In this document: in pieces, positions 1 to 13,821 of the stretch
Layout of the letters: every line of letters starts with the position of its first letter
Numbering within the stretch: position 1 is the first letter of the stretch
Assembly (NCBI GenBank): GCA_004558205.1
Contig: SFDM01000008.1
Span: 30,365 to 94,364, forward strand
Direction of reading: 5' to 3'
Length of the DNA stretch: 64,000 nt
Source of the DNA: Pyramidobacter piscolens
GTDB taxonomy: Bacteria; Synergistota; Synergistia; Synergistales; Dethiosulfovibrionaceae
Made by a program: the position numbers and the translations under genes
Notes under the pieces: generated by a model
What the model was told of the DNA's origin: nothing
What the model saw: only the letters and a program-made list of their open reading frames with translations
The model's database searches: none

Positions 1-5428
<5,428 letters not shown>

Positions 5429-5605
5429 TTTTTGACGCCTCCCGTCATGACTGGAAAATCCACACCCTCCCGCGCCGCACGCGCCGGAAGATGATCTCAT
5501 TCTTCCAAAGACCGCCGTCATTGACGACGAGGCCGCGCCGAGCCTGAAACGCTCTGCCGCCGCCATGCTCGCTTCACTGCTCGAACAAGTTGGATTTTAT
5601 GTTGT

Positions 5606-5634
5606 ATATTAGCAGGAAATGATAAAAACCACAA
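5606..5634 (-). promoter_or_regulatory. Candidate promoter for the giant sensor gene
   Basis: On the minus strand, TTGTGG (5634-5629) is followed after 17 nt by TAATAT (5611-5606) in an AT-rich stretch, about 180 bp upstream of the ATG at 5428. The spacing is ideal and the -35 is imperfect. Confidence 0.35.
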
Positions 5635-5727
5635 TATAATCTAAGGCAAGAAACGGGAGGGATAACATAAAAAATCCCGCCAAAGGCTGATCCAACGTTC
5701 CTGACGGCGCGGAGAAACGGCGCCGGC

Positions 5728-5855
5728 GACCGGCCCAAGGGGCAGCCAGCCGCTTCGGGCATACTCAGCCTTCGGCCTGCGCGGCCCGCTTGGCGGATCC
5801 CCCTCGGGCCGTCCCTTCCAAGATATTTGGTGCTTCAACTGATAAATAGCATCAT
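5728..5855 (+). repeat. Family A palindromic repeat, copy A1
   Basis: A GC-rich imperfect hairpin core (arms around CTTCGGCCTGC, closing with CCCTCGGGCCGTCCC) is followed by the tail AGATATTTGGTGCTTCAACT and an ATAGCAT-type end. The same order of segments recurs at 23740, 37734 and 39948. The 5' end of this copy has diverged. Confidence 0.65.
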
Positions 5856-6034
5856 CATTTCAATCCACAGAAATAGTTGAACCTGAAAAAAATGAATCGG
5901 CCTTTTCCTTCCTTCCAACCGTAATTCAGGGTATAATTCCTTTCAGCGGCTAAATAGCATGAAATGTCCCCGGCTTCGGAAAAAGTCCGCCGGAAAGGAA
6001 GCCCGTCCTTTTTTTTGACGAAAGGAGTTTTCCC

Positions 6035-6814
6035 TTGAAGACTTTTTTGATTTCGCTGTTCCTGCTCTGGTTCAGCACCGCCGGAGCCGCCGCCCCTCCG
6101 GATTTTCAGGAGGCCGCGCGGCGCTATGAAGGGCTGCGCCCCAGCGCGTGGGGCGCACATATCCCGGGCGTGATCGGCTCTTTCACGCCCCGCGGGAAGG
6201 AGCTGGCCCTAACGCTCGACGCCTGCGGCGGCAGACGCGGCTCGGGCTACGACGCGCGGCTTATGGACTACCTGCGCGTCCACAGGATTCCCGCCACGCT
6301 TTTTATCAGCGCCCGGTGGGCCCTCAGCAACCCCCTCATTTTCATCAGGCTGGCTAGGGACCCCCTGTTCGAGATCGGCAACCACGGCCTTCTGCACCGG
6401 CCCTGCGCCGTCACGCCGCGCAGCGTCTACAACATCGCGGCCACGGGCAGCGCCGCCGAAACCCTGCGGGAAATCGCCGAAAGCGAACGCATCCTCATGG
6501 ACCTCGGCGCGCCCCGCCCGCGCTTCTTCCGCTCCGGCACGGCCTATTACGACGACGTCTCCATCAGGATCGCCGGGGACCTGGGGTACAGGGTCGCGGG
6601 CTTCACCAAGGCCGCCGACGGAGGGGCCACGTTCAAGGCTTCTCTGGTGTACCGCAACGTGACGGCCTCGAAAGCGGGCTCCATCCTGCTGCTCCACTTC
6701 AATCAGCCTCAGAGCGAGACCCGCAAAGGGCTTACGGCGGCTTTGGAACACCTGCGCGCCCGGGGGTGGCGTTTCCTCCGCCTCTCCGACGCGCTGGACC
6801 CGCGCCGCCGCTGA
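6035..6814 (+). CDS. Secreted polysaccharide deacetylase (NodB)-like protein
   Basis: A 259-aa protein with an N-terminal signal peptide ending near AGAAA (residues 1-20). It keeps the outline of the NodB carbohydrate esterase fold. Motif 1 reads LTLDACGG instead of TFDDG, motif 2 is NHGLLH (the H-x3-H zinc pair), motif 3 is FFRSGTAYYD, and LLLHF stands near the C-terminus. Family members remove N- or O-acetyl groups from polysaccharides such as peptidoglycan in the envelope. The D-A-C version of motif 1 marks a divergent subgroup, so the substrate is not predictable. The start is TTG at 6035, placed 7 nt after AAAGGAG; no ATG in frame would keep the signal peptide. It is followed by msrC after 69 bp. 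Confidence 0.75.
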   Translation: MKTFLISLFLLWFSTAGAAAPPDFQEAARRYEGLRPSAWGAHIPGVIGSFTPRGKELALTLDACGGRRGSGYDARLMDYLRVHRIPATLFISARWALSNPLIFIRLARDPLFEIGNHGLLHRPCAVTPRSVYNIAATGSAAETLREIAESERILMDLGAPRPRFFRSGTAYYDDVSIRIAGDLGYRVAGFTKAADGGATFKASLVYRNVTASKAGSILLLHFNQPQSETRKGLTAALEHLRARGWRFLRLSDALDPRRR

Positions 6815-6883
6815 AGACGCGCCCAGCCTGGGGAGCCTCTTATTGATATCGATGTCAATCAAACTGAAAGGAGCCTTTACTTC

Positions 6884-7393
6884 ATGATTCACACGGAAAT
6901 TCCCGAAGGACTCGGCAAAAGGGAACGCGGCCGCCTGATCGCCGTGCGCCTGCAGGGGATCGTCGCTTCAGAGCGGGATCCTCTGGCTAATCTCTGCAAC
7001 AGCATGGCCTTCCTCTACTGGACGCTGGGCGGCGTCAACTGGGTAGGCCTCTACATTCTGCGCGAGGGCGATCTGGTGCTCGGCCCCTTCGCTGGCAAGC
7101 CAGCCTGTTCCCGCATCGCCCTGGGCAAGGGCGTGTGCGGAACCGCCGCGGCGACAGGCCAGACGCAGCTTGTGCCCGACGTGGAACAGTTTCCCGGGCA
7201 CATCGCCTGCGACGACGCTTCGCGTTCCGAGCTGGTGCTGCCGATCTTCGCCGGCGAAAAGCTCTGGGGCGTGCTGGACCTGGACAGCCCCGAATTGAAC
7301 CGGTTCGACGAGGAAGACGTGCAGAACCTGAGCGCCGTCGCAGGGCTGCTGGAACCCATAATTAGGGAATGGGAAAGATCCCGAAAGGACTGA
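6884..7393 (+). CDS. msrC: Free methionine-(R)-sulfoxide reductase (GAF-type fRMsr)
   Basis: A 169-aa single GAF-domain protein, the normal size for this family. The three diagnostic cysteines are present with the family spacing: Cys75 (PACSRI), Cys85 (GVCG) and Cys109 (HIACD). Yeast and E. coli fRMsr have the same gaps of 10 and 24 residues. It reduces free L-methionine-(R)-S-oxide in the cytoplasm with thioredoxin-type electrons, so it is an oxidative-stress repair enzyme, useful to an anaerobe exposed to air. The ATG at 6884 follows GAAAGGAG. It probably shares a transcript with the VTT-domain gene 38 bp downstream. Confidence 0.9.
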   Translation: MIHTEIPEGLGKRERGRLIAVRLQGIVASERDPLANLCNSMAFLYWTLGGVNWVGLYILREGDLVLGPFAGKPACSRIALGKGVCGTAAATGQTQLVPDVEQFPGHIACDDASRSELVLPIFAGEKLWGVLDLDSPELNRFDEEDVQNLSAVAGLLEPIIREWERSRKD

Positions 7394-7431
7394 AAATCCT
7401 GCGGTGAAAATTTATAAAGGACGGCGTATGC

Positions 7432-8193
7432 ATGAAACGGGAAGATTTTTTTGTTCTGGTGAAACGGAAGGTGACGTCGCTGGCGACAATCGTACTGGCG
7501 GCCTGCGCGCTTGCCGCGGCGATGATCCTGGTCTATAAGGCGGTTATCTGGCTGCTGCCGGCGGCCACGGCGGAAGCGTGGCGGGATTTGCTGGAGCGGC
7601 TGGCCGAAAACCCGGCCGAAATAAAGAGGCTCCTGCGCCAGAAGGGCGCCGAGGCGCCCTGGTTCTTCGTGGGAGGCCAGATCCTTCAGGTGATCCTGGC
7701 CCCCATCCCCGGGCAGGCGGTAGCGCTGGCCGGAGGGTTCGTCTTCGGCTTCTGGAAAGGCTGGGGCCTGACCACGCTGGGGCTGACCATCGGCAGCTTC
7801 CTGGCCATGGGGCTGTCGCGCTTTCTGGGCGTCCGGTTCGTGAGGCGCTTCGTGTCGCCGGCGCTGATGGAGCGTTTCGACAGGCTGATCACCAACGGCG
7901 GCTACAACACGTTCTTCATGATCTTCCTGCTGCCCGTGATGCCCGACGACGCGGTATGCTTTCTGGCAGGACTGACCAAACTGAAACTGCTGCCGCTCTC
8001 GCTGGTCTGCCTGGTGGGACGCGCGCCGGGCATGGCCGTGCTTTCGCTGGTGGGCGCCGGGCTGACCACGGGGCTCTCGCTGGGCGTGAAATGCCTCTTC
8101 GCCGCCATGATGATCATCTCGATCCCTCTCTGGCTCTTCTGGGAGCTCATCGAGGAGAAGATCAGCCGGTACTGCCTGAAAAACAAAAGCTGA
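7432..8193 (+). CDS. TVP38/TMEM64-family membrane protein (VTT/DedA-like)
   Basis: A 253-aa inner-membrane protein with about six hydrophobic segments. The core carries the family's glycine-rich re-entrant region (PIPGQAVALAGGFVFG, then GSFLAMGLSRFLG) and a second half ending in FMIFLLPVMPDDAVCFLAGL. Proteins with the VTT domain are linked to lipid or small-molecule movement across the membrane; the substrate is not known for this branch. The ATG at 7432 has AAAGGACGG upstream. A strong hairpin begins at its stop codon, so it ends the three-gene run from 6035. Confidence 0.8.
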   Translation: MKREDFFVLVKRKVTSLATIVLAACALAAAMILVYKAVIWLLPAATAEAWRDLLERLAENPAEIKRLLRQKGAEAPWFFVGGQILQVILAPIPGQAVALAGGFVFGFWKGWGLTTLGLTIGSFLAMGLSRFLGVRFVRRFVSPALMERFDRLITNGGYNTFFMIFLLPVMPDDAVCFLAGLTKLKLLPLSLVCLVGRAPGMAVLSLVGAGLTTGLSLGVKCLFAAMMIISIPLWLFWELIEEKISRYCLKNKS

Positions 8194-8246
8194 CCATACA
8201 AGACGCCGCCCTATCCCAAAATGGAGAGGGCGGCGTCTTGTATGGT
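8193..8246. terminator. Perfect 20-bp-stem hairpin after the VTT-domain gene
   Basis: The arms 8193-8212 (ACCATACAAGACGCCGCCCT) and 8227-8246 are exact reverse complements around a 14-nt loop. The hairpin lies between convergent genes. No U-run follows directly, so it could work as a bidirectional or Rho-assisted terminator or protect the 3' end. Confidence 0.65.
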
Positions 8247-8260
8247 TCAGTGACAAGCCT

Positions 8261-8349
8261 GTTTATACTATTTCTCCTATAGAACAGCCTCATCAAAAGC
8301 CCCGGGATGACCCGAGCCAATTTTATGTTTCTGACAACTAATATTAAAG
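8261..8349 (+). repeat. Family B repeat, copy B1
   Basis: The segment runs from TTTATACTATTTCTCC through AACAGCCTCATCAAAAGCC to ATTTTATGTTTCTGACAACT and ends ATATTAAA. It aligns along its length with 58851-58951. It overlaps the last 6 bases of the double-cubane protein gene, so that gene's stop codon lies inside the repeat. Confidence 0.6.
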
Positions 8350-9486
8350 CATCTCCAGGAACGCGCCAATCCTTGTGGCGAGCTGTTCCTTGTCGCTTTC
8401 GGAATAGTCGGTCTCCACGGTCAGGTAGCCTTTGCCCAGCTCGTGGACCAGATTGCGCACAGCGTAGGTCTCCACCGCGTAGGTGTGGCAGGACGTGAGG
8501 ATCACGTCGATCACGCCTTGCACGTTATAGAGCCCCGCCAGATATCTGACGGCGTCCATGCGGTTTTTGTTAGGGCTCATGACGGAGCAGCCGATGGAAA
8601 GGTATTTGTCGGTCAGCGCGTCCATGGGGTCGGCCTTCTCGTCCACCAGGTAGCGCAGCTCCTTCTGGCCTCCGCAGTTCTCGTAGCAGACCACCAGGCC
8701 GCCGGCGTCCTCCACGGTTTTGACCACCTTCATGGCGCCGCCGATGGGACAGCCTGTGATCATGACGCGGGTACGGCCTCCGAGGCGGCGGTCATCGCCG
8801 GCGGCCATGGCGGCTTTGATGTCGGCCGTCTGCTTTTCGAGCCAGGCCACGGCTTCTTCTTTATTGAAATGATACTGCATATATTCGCCAAACTCTTCTA
8901 CTTCGTAGCCCGTCAAAGGCGGGTTGCTGAGGGTCGAAAGCTCCCAGAGCTGTTTCAGCGCTTCGCGCTCGCGGTTGCGCAGGGCGATGGAAGCGCGCAG
9001 GGCCTCGTCGGTCACCCTGTGCCCCGTGAACTCTTCGATTTTAGCGCGGAAAAGCTCAAACTCGCGCTTCAGGACCGCCCTGTCCTCGGGACGGTCGGGG
9101 CCCTGGGGGATCTGGATAGTGTAGACGGGCGTGATGTCGTTCATGAGCTCAAACATCTTCTTCTTGCCGTCGCAGGTGGACTCGGCCACGATCAGGCCGC
9201 AGAAGTGAAAGTAGGGGCAGGTGCCCTTTAAAGCGTGCCCATAGCTGGCCTTGATCAGAGGGCAGAGGTTGCGAGGCAGGCGCTCTTCGGCCGCCGGAAT
9301 GGCCTTTTCGTTCTTGGCGCAGAGGCTGACGGTGATGCCGCCCGCCGCGTGGACGATCTCCCAAGGCACGTAGGTGCAGTAGGTCCCGACGATCGGCACG
9401 CCCTTCTCGCTGGCTTCCTTCAGCTGAAGCACGCCGTCTTTCAGATGATCCCGCATGTCTTCGACAATTTCTGTGATCTTTCTCAT
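8344..9486 (-). CDS. Double-cubane-cluster 2-hydroxyacyl-CoA dehydratase D-type protein (YjiM-like)
   Basis: A 380-aa protein of the HgdB/HgdA superfamily, found here as a single subunit. Cysteines sit where Fe-S ligands are expected: Cys37 (TYCTYVP), Cys75 (NLCPLIK), Cys90, Cys96 and Cys105 (ESTCDGKKKM), with later ones in ITGCPIGG, CYENCGG and SIGCSVMSPNKNR. Single-subunit members with this set bind a double-cubane [8Fe-9S] cluster and carry out ATP-driven, very low-potential reductions. The physiological substrate is generally unknown. The open frame extends further upstream; I chose the ATG at 9486 because it overlaps the activase stop (ATGA) and gives the family N-terminus. It is transcribed after the activase. 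Confidence 0.85.
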   Translation of the reverse strand: MRKITEIVEDMRDHLKDGVLQLKEASEKGVPIVGTYCTYVPWEIVHAAGGITVSLCAKNEKAIPAAEERLPRNLCPLIKASYGHALKGTCPYFHFCGLIVAESTCDGKKKMFELMNDITPVYTIQIPQGPDRPEDRAVLKREFELFRAKIEEFTGHRVTDEALRASIALRNREREALKQLWELSTLSNPPLTGYEVEEFGEYMQYHFNKEEAVAWLEKQTADIKAAMAAGDDRRLGGRTRVMITGCPIGGAMKVVKTVEDAGGLVVCYENCGGQKELRYLVDEKADPMDALTDKYLSIGCSVMSPNKNRMDAVRYLAGLYNVQGVIDVILTSCHTYAVETYAVRNLVHELGKGYLTVETDYSESDKEQLATRIGAFLEML

Positions 9487-10256
9487 TTCTTGCAGGCCTC
9501 CCAGCCGATAAGCGCGGCGCCCAGCGCGCCGGCAAACTGTGATTTTTCGTGGACAGTCACGGTGCTGCCCAGTTCCTTCTCTATAAAAAACGCCAGCGAG
9601 GGACTGCGCGACAGGCCGCCGGAAAAAAACAGCGGTTCGCGGAACCCTACGCGCGCCAGCATGCCCGCAGAACGGACGGCGATACTCTTCAACAGGCCGC
9701 GCGCCAGGTCTTCGCGCTTCACGCCCTTGGCAAGATGGCTGACCACTTCGCTCTCGGCGAAGACCGTGCACATGCTCGACAGCGGCTGCAGAGGTCCTTC
9801 GGGCGGCACAGCGCCGAAATCGGCCACGTCGTAGTCCAGCCGCTGGCTCATGATCTGAAAGAACCGCCCCGTCCCGGCGGCGCATTTGTCGTTCATGGCA
9901 AAGTCGGCCACGCCGCCGTCGGCGCCGATCACGATGACCTTGCTGTCCTGGCCGCCGATGTCGAGCACCGTCCGGGCCTCGGGAGCCAGAAAATGGGCGC
10001 CCCGGGCGTGACAGGTGATCTCGGTCACGCGCTTTGTGGCGTCGGACACGGAGTTCCGGCCGTAGCCCGTGGCCACGAGCGCGCCTAAATCCTCGCGGTT
10101 CAGGCCGCGGTGCGCCAGCAGATCGGCGATCATGACGCTCCCGGCGTCACGGGGGCTCCAGCCCGTCGGCGACAGAGCCCATTCCAGGACTTCCCCATTG
10201 CAGAGAACGCCCTTCACAGCCGTGGAGCCGATGTCAATTCCCAGTGAATACGTCAT
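9483..10256 (-). CDS. 2-Hydroxyacyl-CoA dehydratase-type activase (ASKHA ATPase, YjiL-like)
   Basis: A 257-aa ATP-dependent reductase component. The ASKHA phosphate loops are visible: GIDIGSTAVKG at the N-terminus and LDIGGQDSKVI around residue 100. The dimer-bridging [4Fe-4S] cluster is expected on Cys125 (KCAAGTGRF) and Cys163 (MCTVFAESE), both conserved, and SGGLSRS closes the ATP site. The enzyme uses ATP hydrolysis to lift an electron to a very negative potential and pass it to its partner, here almost certainly the double-cubane protein whose start overlaps its stop by 4 bp. It faces away from the PucR gene. Confidence 0.9.
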   Translation of the reverse strand: MTYSLGIDIGSTAVKGVLCNGEVLEWALSPTGWSPRDAGSVMIADLLAHRGLNREDLGALVATGYGRNSVSDATKRVTEITCHARGAHFLAPEARTVLDIGGQDSKVIVIGADGGVADFAMNDKCAAGTGRFFQIMSQRLDYDVADFGAVPPEGPLQPLSSMCTVFAESEVVSHLAKGVKREDLARGLLKSIAVRSAGMLARVGFREPLFFSGGLSRSPSLAFFIEKELGSTVTVHEKSQFAGALGAALIGWEACKK

Positions 10257-10884
10257 CGCATGGCCCCTCTCCTAGACCTCCCAGCGGGCGCCGTAACAGA
10301 CGCCGGAAAGGGAAACACGGGGGCGGCAAAAAAGGATTTCAGAGACACCGCAAGACTCCTTCCTACAACTCCAAAACCGGCCGCCGCAAAGGGCAATGAC
10401 CGGTCAACCGAAAACGAACTGACTGAGCCTCCCTCACAAAAGCGCGGCCAAAGGCCAGGCAGTCACGCCAGAGGCAAAGGCAGCGCTCAAGAAGCCCTGC
10501 AAAGGCAAACCCAGCGAAGCACCTCTCTCCGTACCTCTATTCCCTTCTTTGAGAAGAGGAAAATTCGCATATTCATTATAACTTTCACGGCAAAAATGAC
10601 TATACGCTATACGCCGCAAAGCACGGTGAAATTCGTCAGTCTCTTTAGATATTTTATGTTTATTATTCCATTTTGTTTGTAAAAATTCATCCTGGCAAAA
10701 AATAACAGAATAGATCCTCCCGAAATCCCTTTTCGAAACGCGAAAGCGGGCCGCCGCGTGATCGGCATGCCGCGGCGGGGCCGCGCCCGCCTCCGGCCTG
10801 GTGTATAATGGGCAGGTTCAGAGGCCCTTCGGCCTTTGGGAACAGGACAGTTCTGAAAGAACAAAGCGGGGAGGCTGACAGGAA
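10257..10884. other. Intergenic region between the activase operon and the PucR gene
   Basis: A 628-bp gap between divergent genes. The left half is GC-rich with no recognisable reading frame, and 10560-10700 is AT-rich. A TATAAT-type -10 for leftward transcription lies at 10580-10575 and one for rightward transcription at 10804-10809, neither with a convincing -35. I see no repeat of families A, B or C and no RNA gene. Confidence 0.4.
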
Positions 10885-12486
10885 GTGTCATTAAAAGTAC
10901 GGGATCTGCTCAACATCGTCGAGCTTGAAGGCATTCGCCTTCTCGCAGGAGAAGGCGGCCTTGACCGGGACGTGATCAACGTGAACGTCATGGAGGCCCC
11001 CGACATCGCGCGGTGGCTCCGCGGCGGCGAATTTCTCCTGACGTCGGCCTATCTCGCGCGGGAGCAGCCGGAAAAGCTTTCAAACCTCGTGGAGGAAATC
11101 TACGGAGCCAACGCCGCGGCTCTGGGCATCAAACTTGGGCGCTTTATCCCCCAGCTGCCGCAGGAAGTCCGCAATCTGGCGGACAAACTGAAATTCCCCA
11201 TCTTGGAACTGCCCATGAGGCTGGCTTTCGCCGACGTGATCACTTCCATTCTTGGACGTATCACCAATGAGCAAGCGACAGATATCCGCTTTTCCGAGAT
11301 GGTGCTGAGATCCTTTTCGCAGCTGGTAGTGGAAGGCGGAAAGATCGACCAGGTCCTTTACAGCCTCCAGCTGTTCATCCACGAGGACGTGGCTTTTTTC
11401 AGCATTCCCGCGCGGGAACGGTACATCAGCGCAAAATCCCCTGAATTCCAGAGGTTCATCTCCGAAAACACCTTAAGGGACATGCAGGAAAAATACTTCT
11501 GCGAAAAAATCAGTTCGGGCGGAACCGTGTACGGCTACCTTCTGGTCAACGTCCCTCCCATGTCGGGGGCGTCGGGGGCTGAGGACCGCCAATGGTGGAT
11601 ATCGCTGGAGCACGCCAGAACCGCCCTGCTGCTCTGCGTCCAGCGGGATATGGTGACCCGCGAGGCCGAGCGCCGCTACAGGGACGAATTCGTGCAGGAC
11701 CTGATCCTGAACACGGCGCACTACCAGAAAGAGGTCTGGAACCGGGCCGGGCATTTTGGCTGGGATTTGAACGGCTGGGTCAGGACCATCATCTTTGAGA
11801 TCGACGACTACAAAAAATACATCGACTCCCACTTCGACATGTCCTACGCAAAACTCGAGGAATCAAAGCAGTTCGTCTTCTCGATCATCACCGAGACGAT
11901 GCGCCAAAAACGCCCCAAGATCCCCTACACCACCATGAGCGACGCCGTCGTCTTTCTCGATTTCTCCCCCGACGGGCACCAGGAGAACATTTCGAGGGAG
12001 CATCTGGAGCGGATCCAGACGGAAGTGCAGAAGAAGGCCGATTTCACCGTGTCGGTCGGCCTGGGGCGCTTCAGAGAAAACTGTTTCCTCTGCCATGAAA
12101 GCTATAACGAAGCCAGGCGGGCCATAGAAATAACCCGTCCTTTCAGAGGCGGAAACCAGATCGTCTCCTGGGACGAACTGGGGATCCTCTCCTTTCTGGC
12201 CTCGGCCTGCGAGGGGAAGGAAGCCCAGGCCTTCTGCTACACCCAGCTCGAGCCCCTGATCAATTTCGACCGGGAGAAAAAGGGGGAGCTGCTGCACACG
12301 CTGGACGCGATCATCCAGAGCAACTGGCAGATGAAACAGGCCGCGAAGAAATTATCCGTGCATTACAACACGCTGCGCTATCGATTCGAAAAGATCTGCG
12401 AACTTCTTCGGAGCGATTTAAGTTCCAGCGAACAGCGCCTCAATCTCAACGTGGCTTTAAAGATCATGCAGATCTCAAAAAAATAA
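10885..12486 (+). CDS. PucR-family transcriptional regulator
   Basis: A 533-aa regulator. Residues 1 to about 125 form the PucR N-terminal sensory domain (VRDLLN, LLAGEGGLDR, RWLRGGEFLLTSAY). A CdaR/GGDEF-like middle follows. The C-terminus is the PucR helix-turn-helix (SNWQMKQAAKKLSVHYNTLR, then YRFEKICELL). Relatives sense purine or ureide metabolites and activate catabolic genes, as PucR does for purine use in Bacillus. It stands directly ahead of the ureide island, so it is the likely local regulator (inference). The start is GTG at 10885, with GGGGAGG about 10 nt upstream; no nearer ATG fits. Confidence 0.88.
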   Translation: MSLKVRDLLNIVELEGIRLLAGEGGLDRDVINVNVMEAPDIARWLRGGEFLLTSAYLAREQPEKLSNLVEEIYGANAAALGIKLGRFIPQLPQEVRNLADKLKFPILELPMRLAFADVITSILGRITNEQATDIRFSEMVLRSFSQLVVEGGKIDQVLYSLQLFIHEDVAFFSIPARERYISAKSPEFQRFISENTLRDMQEKYFCEKISSGGTVYGYLLVNVPPMSGASGAEDRQWWISLEHARTALLLCVQRDMVTREAERRYRDEFVQDLILNTAHYQKEVWNRAGHFGWDLNGWVRTIIFEIDDYKKYIDSHFDMSYAKLEESKQFVFSIITETMRQKRPKIPYTTMSDAVVFLDFSPDGHQENISREHLERIQTEVQKKADFTVSVGLGRFRENCFLCHESYNEARRAIEITRPFRGGNQIVSWDELGILSFLASACEGKEAQAFCYTQLEPLINFDREKKGELLHTLDAIIQSNWQMKQAAKKLSVHYNTLRYRFEKICELLRSDLSSSEQRLNLNVALKIMQISKK

Positions 12487-12875
12487 AACAAAAATAAAAC
12501 AACTTTTAGCAAAAGGGCGTTTTTGTACTTATGTACAAGAATGTCCTTAATTTTTGTCACTATCGTCCTATATTGAACCTTCACAACCTATTAATTATGT
12601 TCAAACTCCAATTTCATAGAGCATTTTTTAGCATCCAGCCCTAATGTAAAGTAAGCAAATAAACTGTAAGATATCGAACAAGCCGACCAATGCAAAAGTC
12701 ATCTTTTCCTTGTGACGTTATTAACGAGCATCACGTCAGTTTAAACGTTTTCTCTTACAACATTTTGAATATCCTCTTACCGAGAGCGTGGTGATTATTT
12801 CTTAAGAGCGCCAGCGTCTTATTCAATGATTCGTGACCTTGAAAAACAACGACTTACTAGGAGGTATGAGAAGAG
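12487..12875. promoter_or_regulatory. Upstream control region of the ureide island
   Basis: A 389-bp AT-rich gap before a run of about 15 same-strand genes. Two inverted repeats could be operators: TTGTACTTATGTACAA at 12523-12538, and TGACGT (12713-12718) paired with ACGTCA (12733-12738). No clear -35/-10 pair was found. The ribosome site AGGAGG for the first permease lies near 12860. Confidence 0.4.
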
Positions 12876-13811
12876 ATGTGGAGATTCATCGTAAAACGCG
12901 TTCTCACGCTGTTGCCCGTGTTATTGGGCGTCGCTTTTATAGTTTTTACGCTTCTTTACATGACGCCGGGAGACCCTGCTCGAATTGTTCTCGGAGAACA
13001 GGTCAGCGAAGAGGCCATCAAAGAATTCAGAAGAGCCGAAGGATTGGACGACCCCTTCCTCATGCAGTTCGGACGCTACATTTATAAAGCTGTCGTCAAA
13101 GGGGACATCGGCGTTTCCTACGTGACGAAGCGCCCCGTTATGACGGATATCCTCGCAGCGTTCCCCCCCACGGTGCTTCTATCGGCCCTCGCCATCGCCG
13201 TCGCCGTGATTATAGGCATACCCTGCGGGATTCTGTCCGCCGTCAAACAATATTCTCTTTTTGATTCCGTCGTCATGGTCTTTGCGATGATCGGCATTTC
13301 AATGCCCATATTTTGGTCGGGCCTTCTTCTCATCCTGTTTTTTTCCGTCTATCTGGGCTGGTTCCCCTCTTCAGGCTTTGATTCCTTTTCAGCCATGGTC
13401 CTTCCGGCGGTTGCCCTCGCGGCCCAGTCCGTGGCGATCATCACGCGAATGACCCGCTCGAGCATGCTCGACGTCGTCCGCCAGGATTACATCCGCACGG
13501 CCCGCGCCAAGGGACAGAAGGAGTCGGTCATCATCTGGAGCCACGCCCTTAAAAACGCGCTGATCCCTATCGTCACGATTATCGGGCTGCAGTTCGGCAA
13601 CCTCCTTGGAGGCGCCCTGATCACGGAGTCCATCTTCTCGATCCCCGGGATCGGGCGTCTCATGGTCGACGCGATCAAAATGAGGGACTATCCCATCGTC
13701 CAGGGCGGCGTCCTTTTTATCGCCGTCGCGTTCTGCATCGTCAATCTTCTGGTCGATATCCTGTATTCTTATATCGACCCGCGCATTAAATCACAGTACC
13801 GTTCATCATAA
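12876..13811 (+). CDS. Dpp/Opp-type ABC transporter permease (DppB-like)
   Basis: A 311-aa inner-membrane permease with six hydrophobic segments. The N-terminus RFIVKRVLTLLPVLLGV is the family hallmark. The cytoplasmic EAA loop reads RQDYIRTARAKGQKESVI and contacts the ATPases, and the C-terminal signature ITESIFSIPGIGRLMVDAI is present. It forms the importer channel with the DppC-like partner 10 bp downstream. Peptides are the usual cargo of this family, but the neighbouring genes suggest that ureides, purines or related nitrogen compounds should be considered. Confidence 0.9.
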   Translation: MWRFIVKRVLTLLPVLLGVAFIVFTLLYMTPGDPARIVLGEQVSEEAIKEFRRAEGLDDPFLMQFGRYIYKAVVKGDIGVSYVTKRPVMTDILAAFPPTVLLSALAIAVAVIIGIPCGILSAVKQYSLFDSVVMVFAMIGISMPIFWSGLLLILFFSVYLGWFPSSGFDSFSAMVLPAVALAAQSVAIITRMTRSSMLDVVRQDYIRTARAKGQKESVIIWSHALKNALIPIVTIIGLQFGNLLGGALITESIFSIPGIGRLMVDAIKMRDYPIVQGGVLFIAVAFCIVNLLVDILYSYIDPRIKSQYRSS

Positions 13812-13821
13812 GGGAGATGCG

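Larger units (their letters stand above)
5429..6034. other. Intergenic region between divergent genes, with a family A repeat
   Basis: This 606-bp gap separates the giant sensor gene from the deacetylase-like gene. It holds a candidate leftward promoter at 5606-5634 and a family A repeat at 5728-5855. The short ORFs in it run through the repeat and show no recognisable protein. The ribosome site AAAGGAG for the rightward gene is at 6021-6027. Confidence 0.6.

Noticed and set aside
6844..6859. TTGATATCGATGTCAA upstream of msrC as an FNR site
   Set aside because: The half-sites are two bases too far apart and imperfect; an FNR-type claim is not supported.
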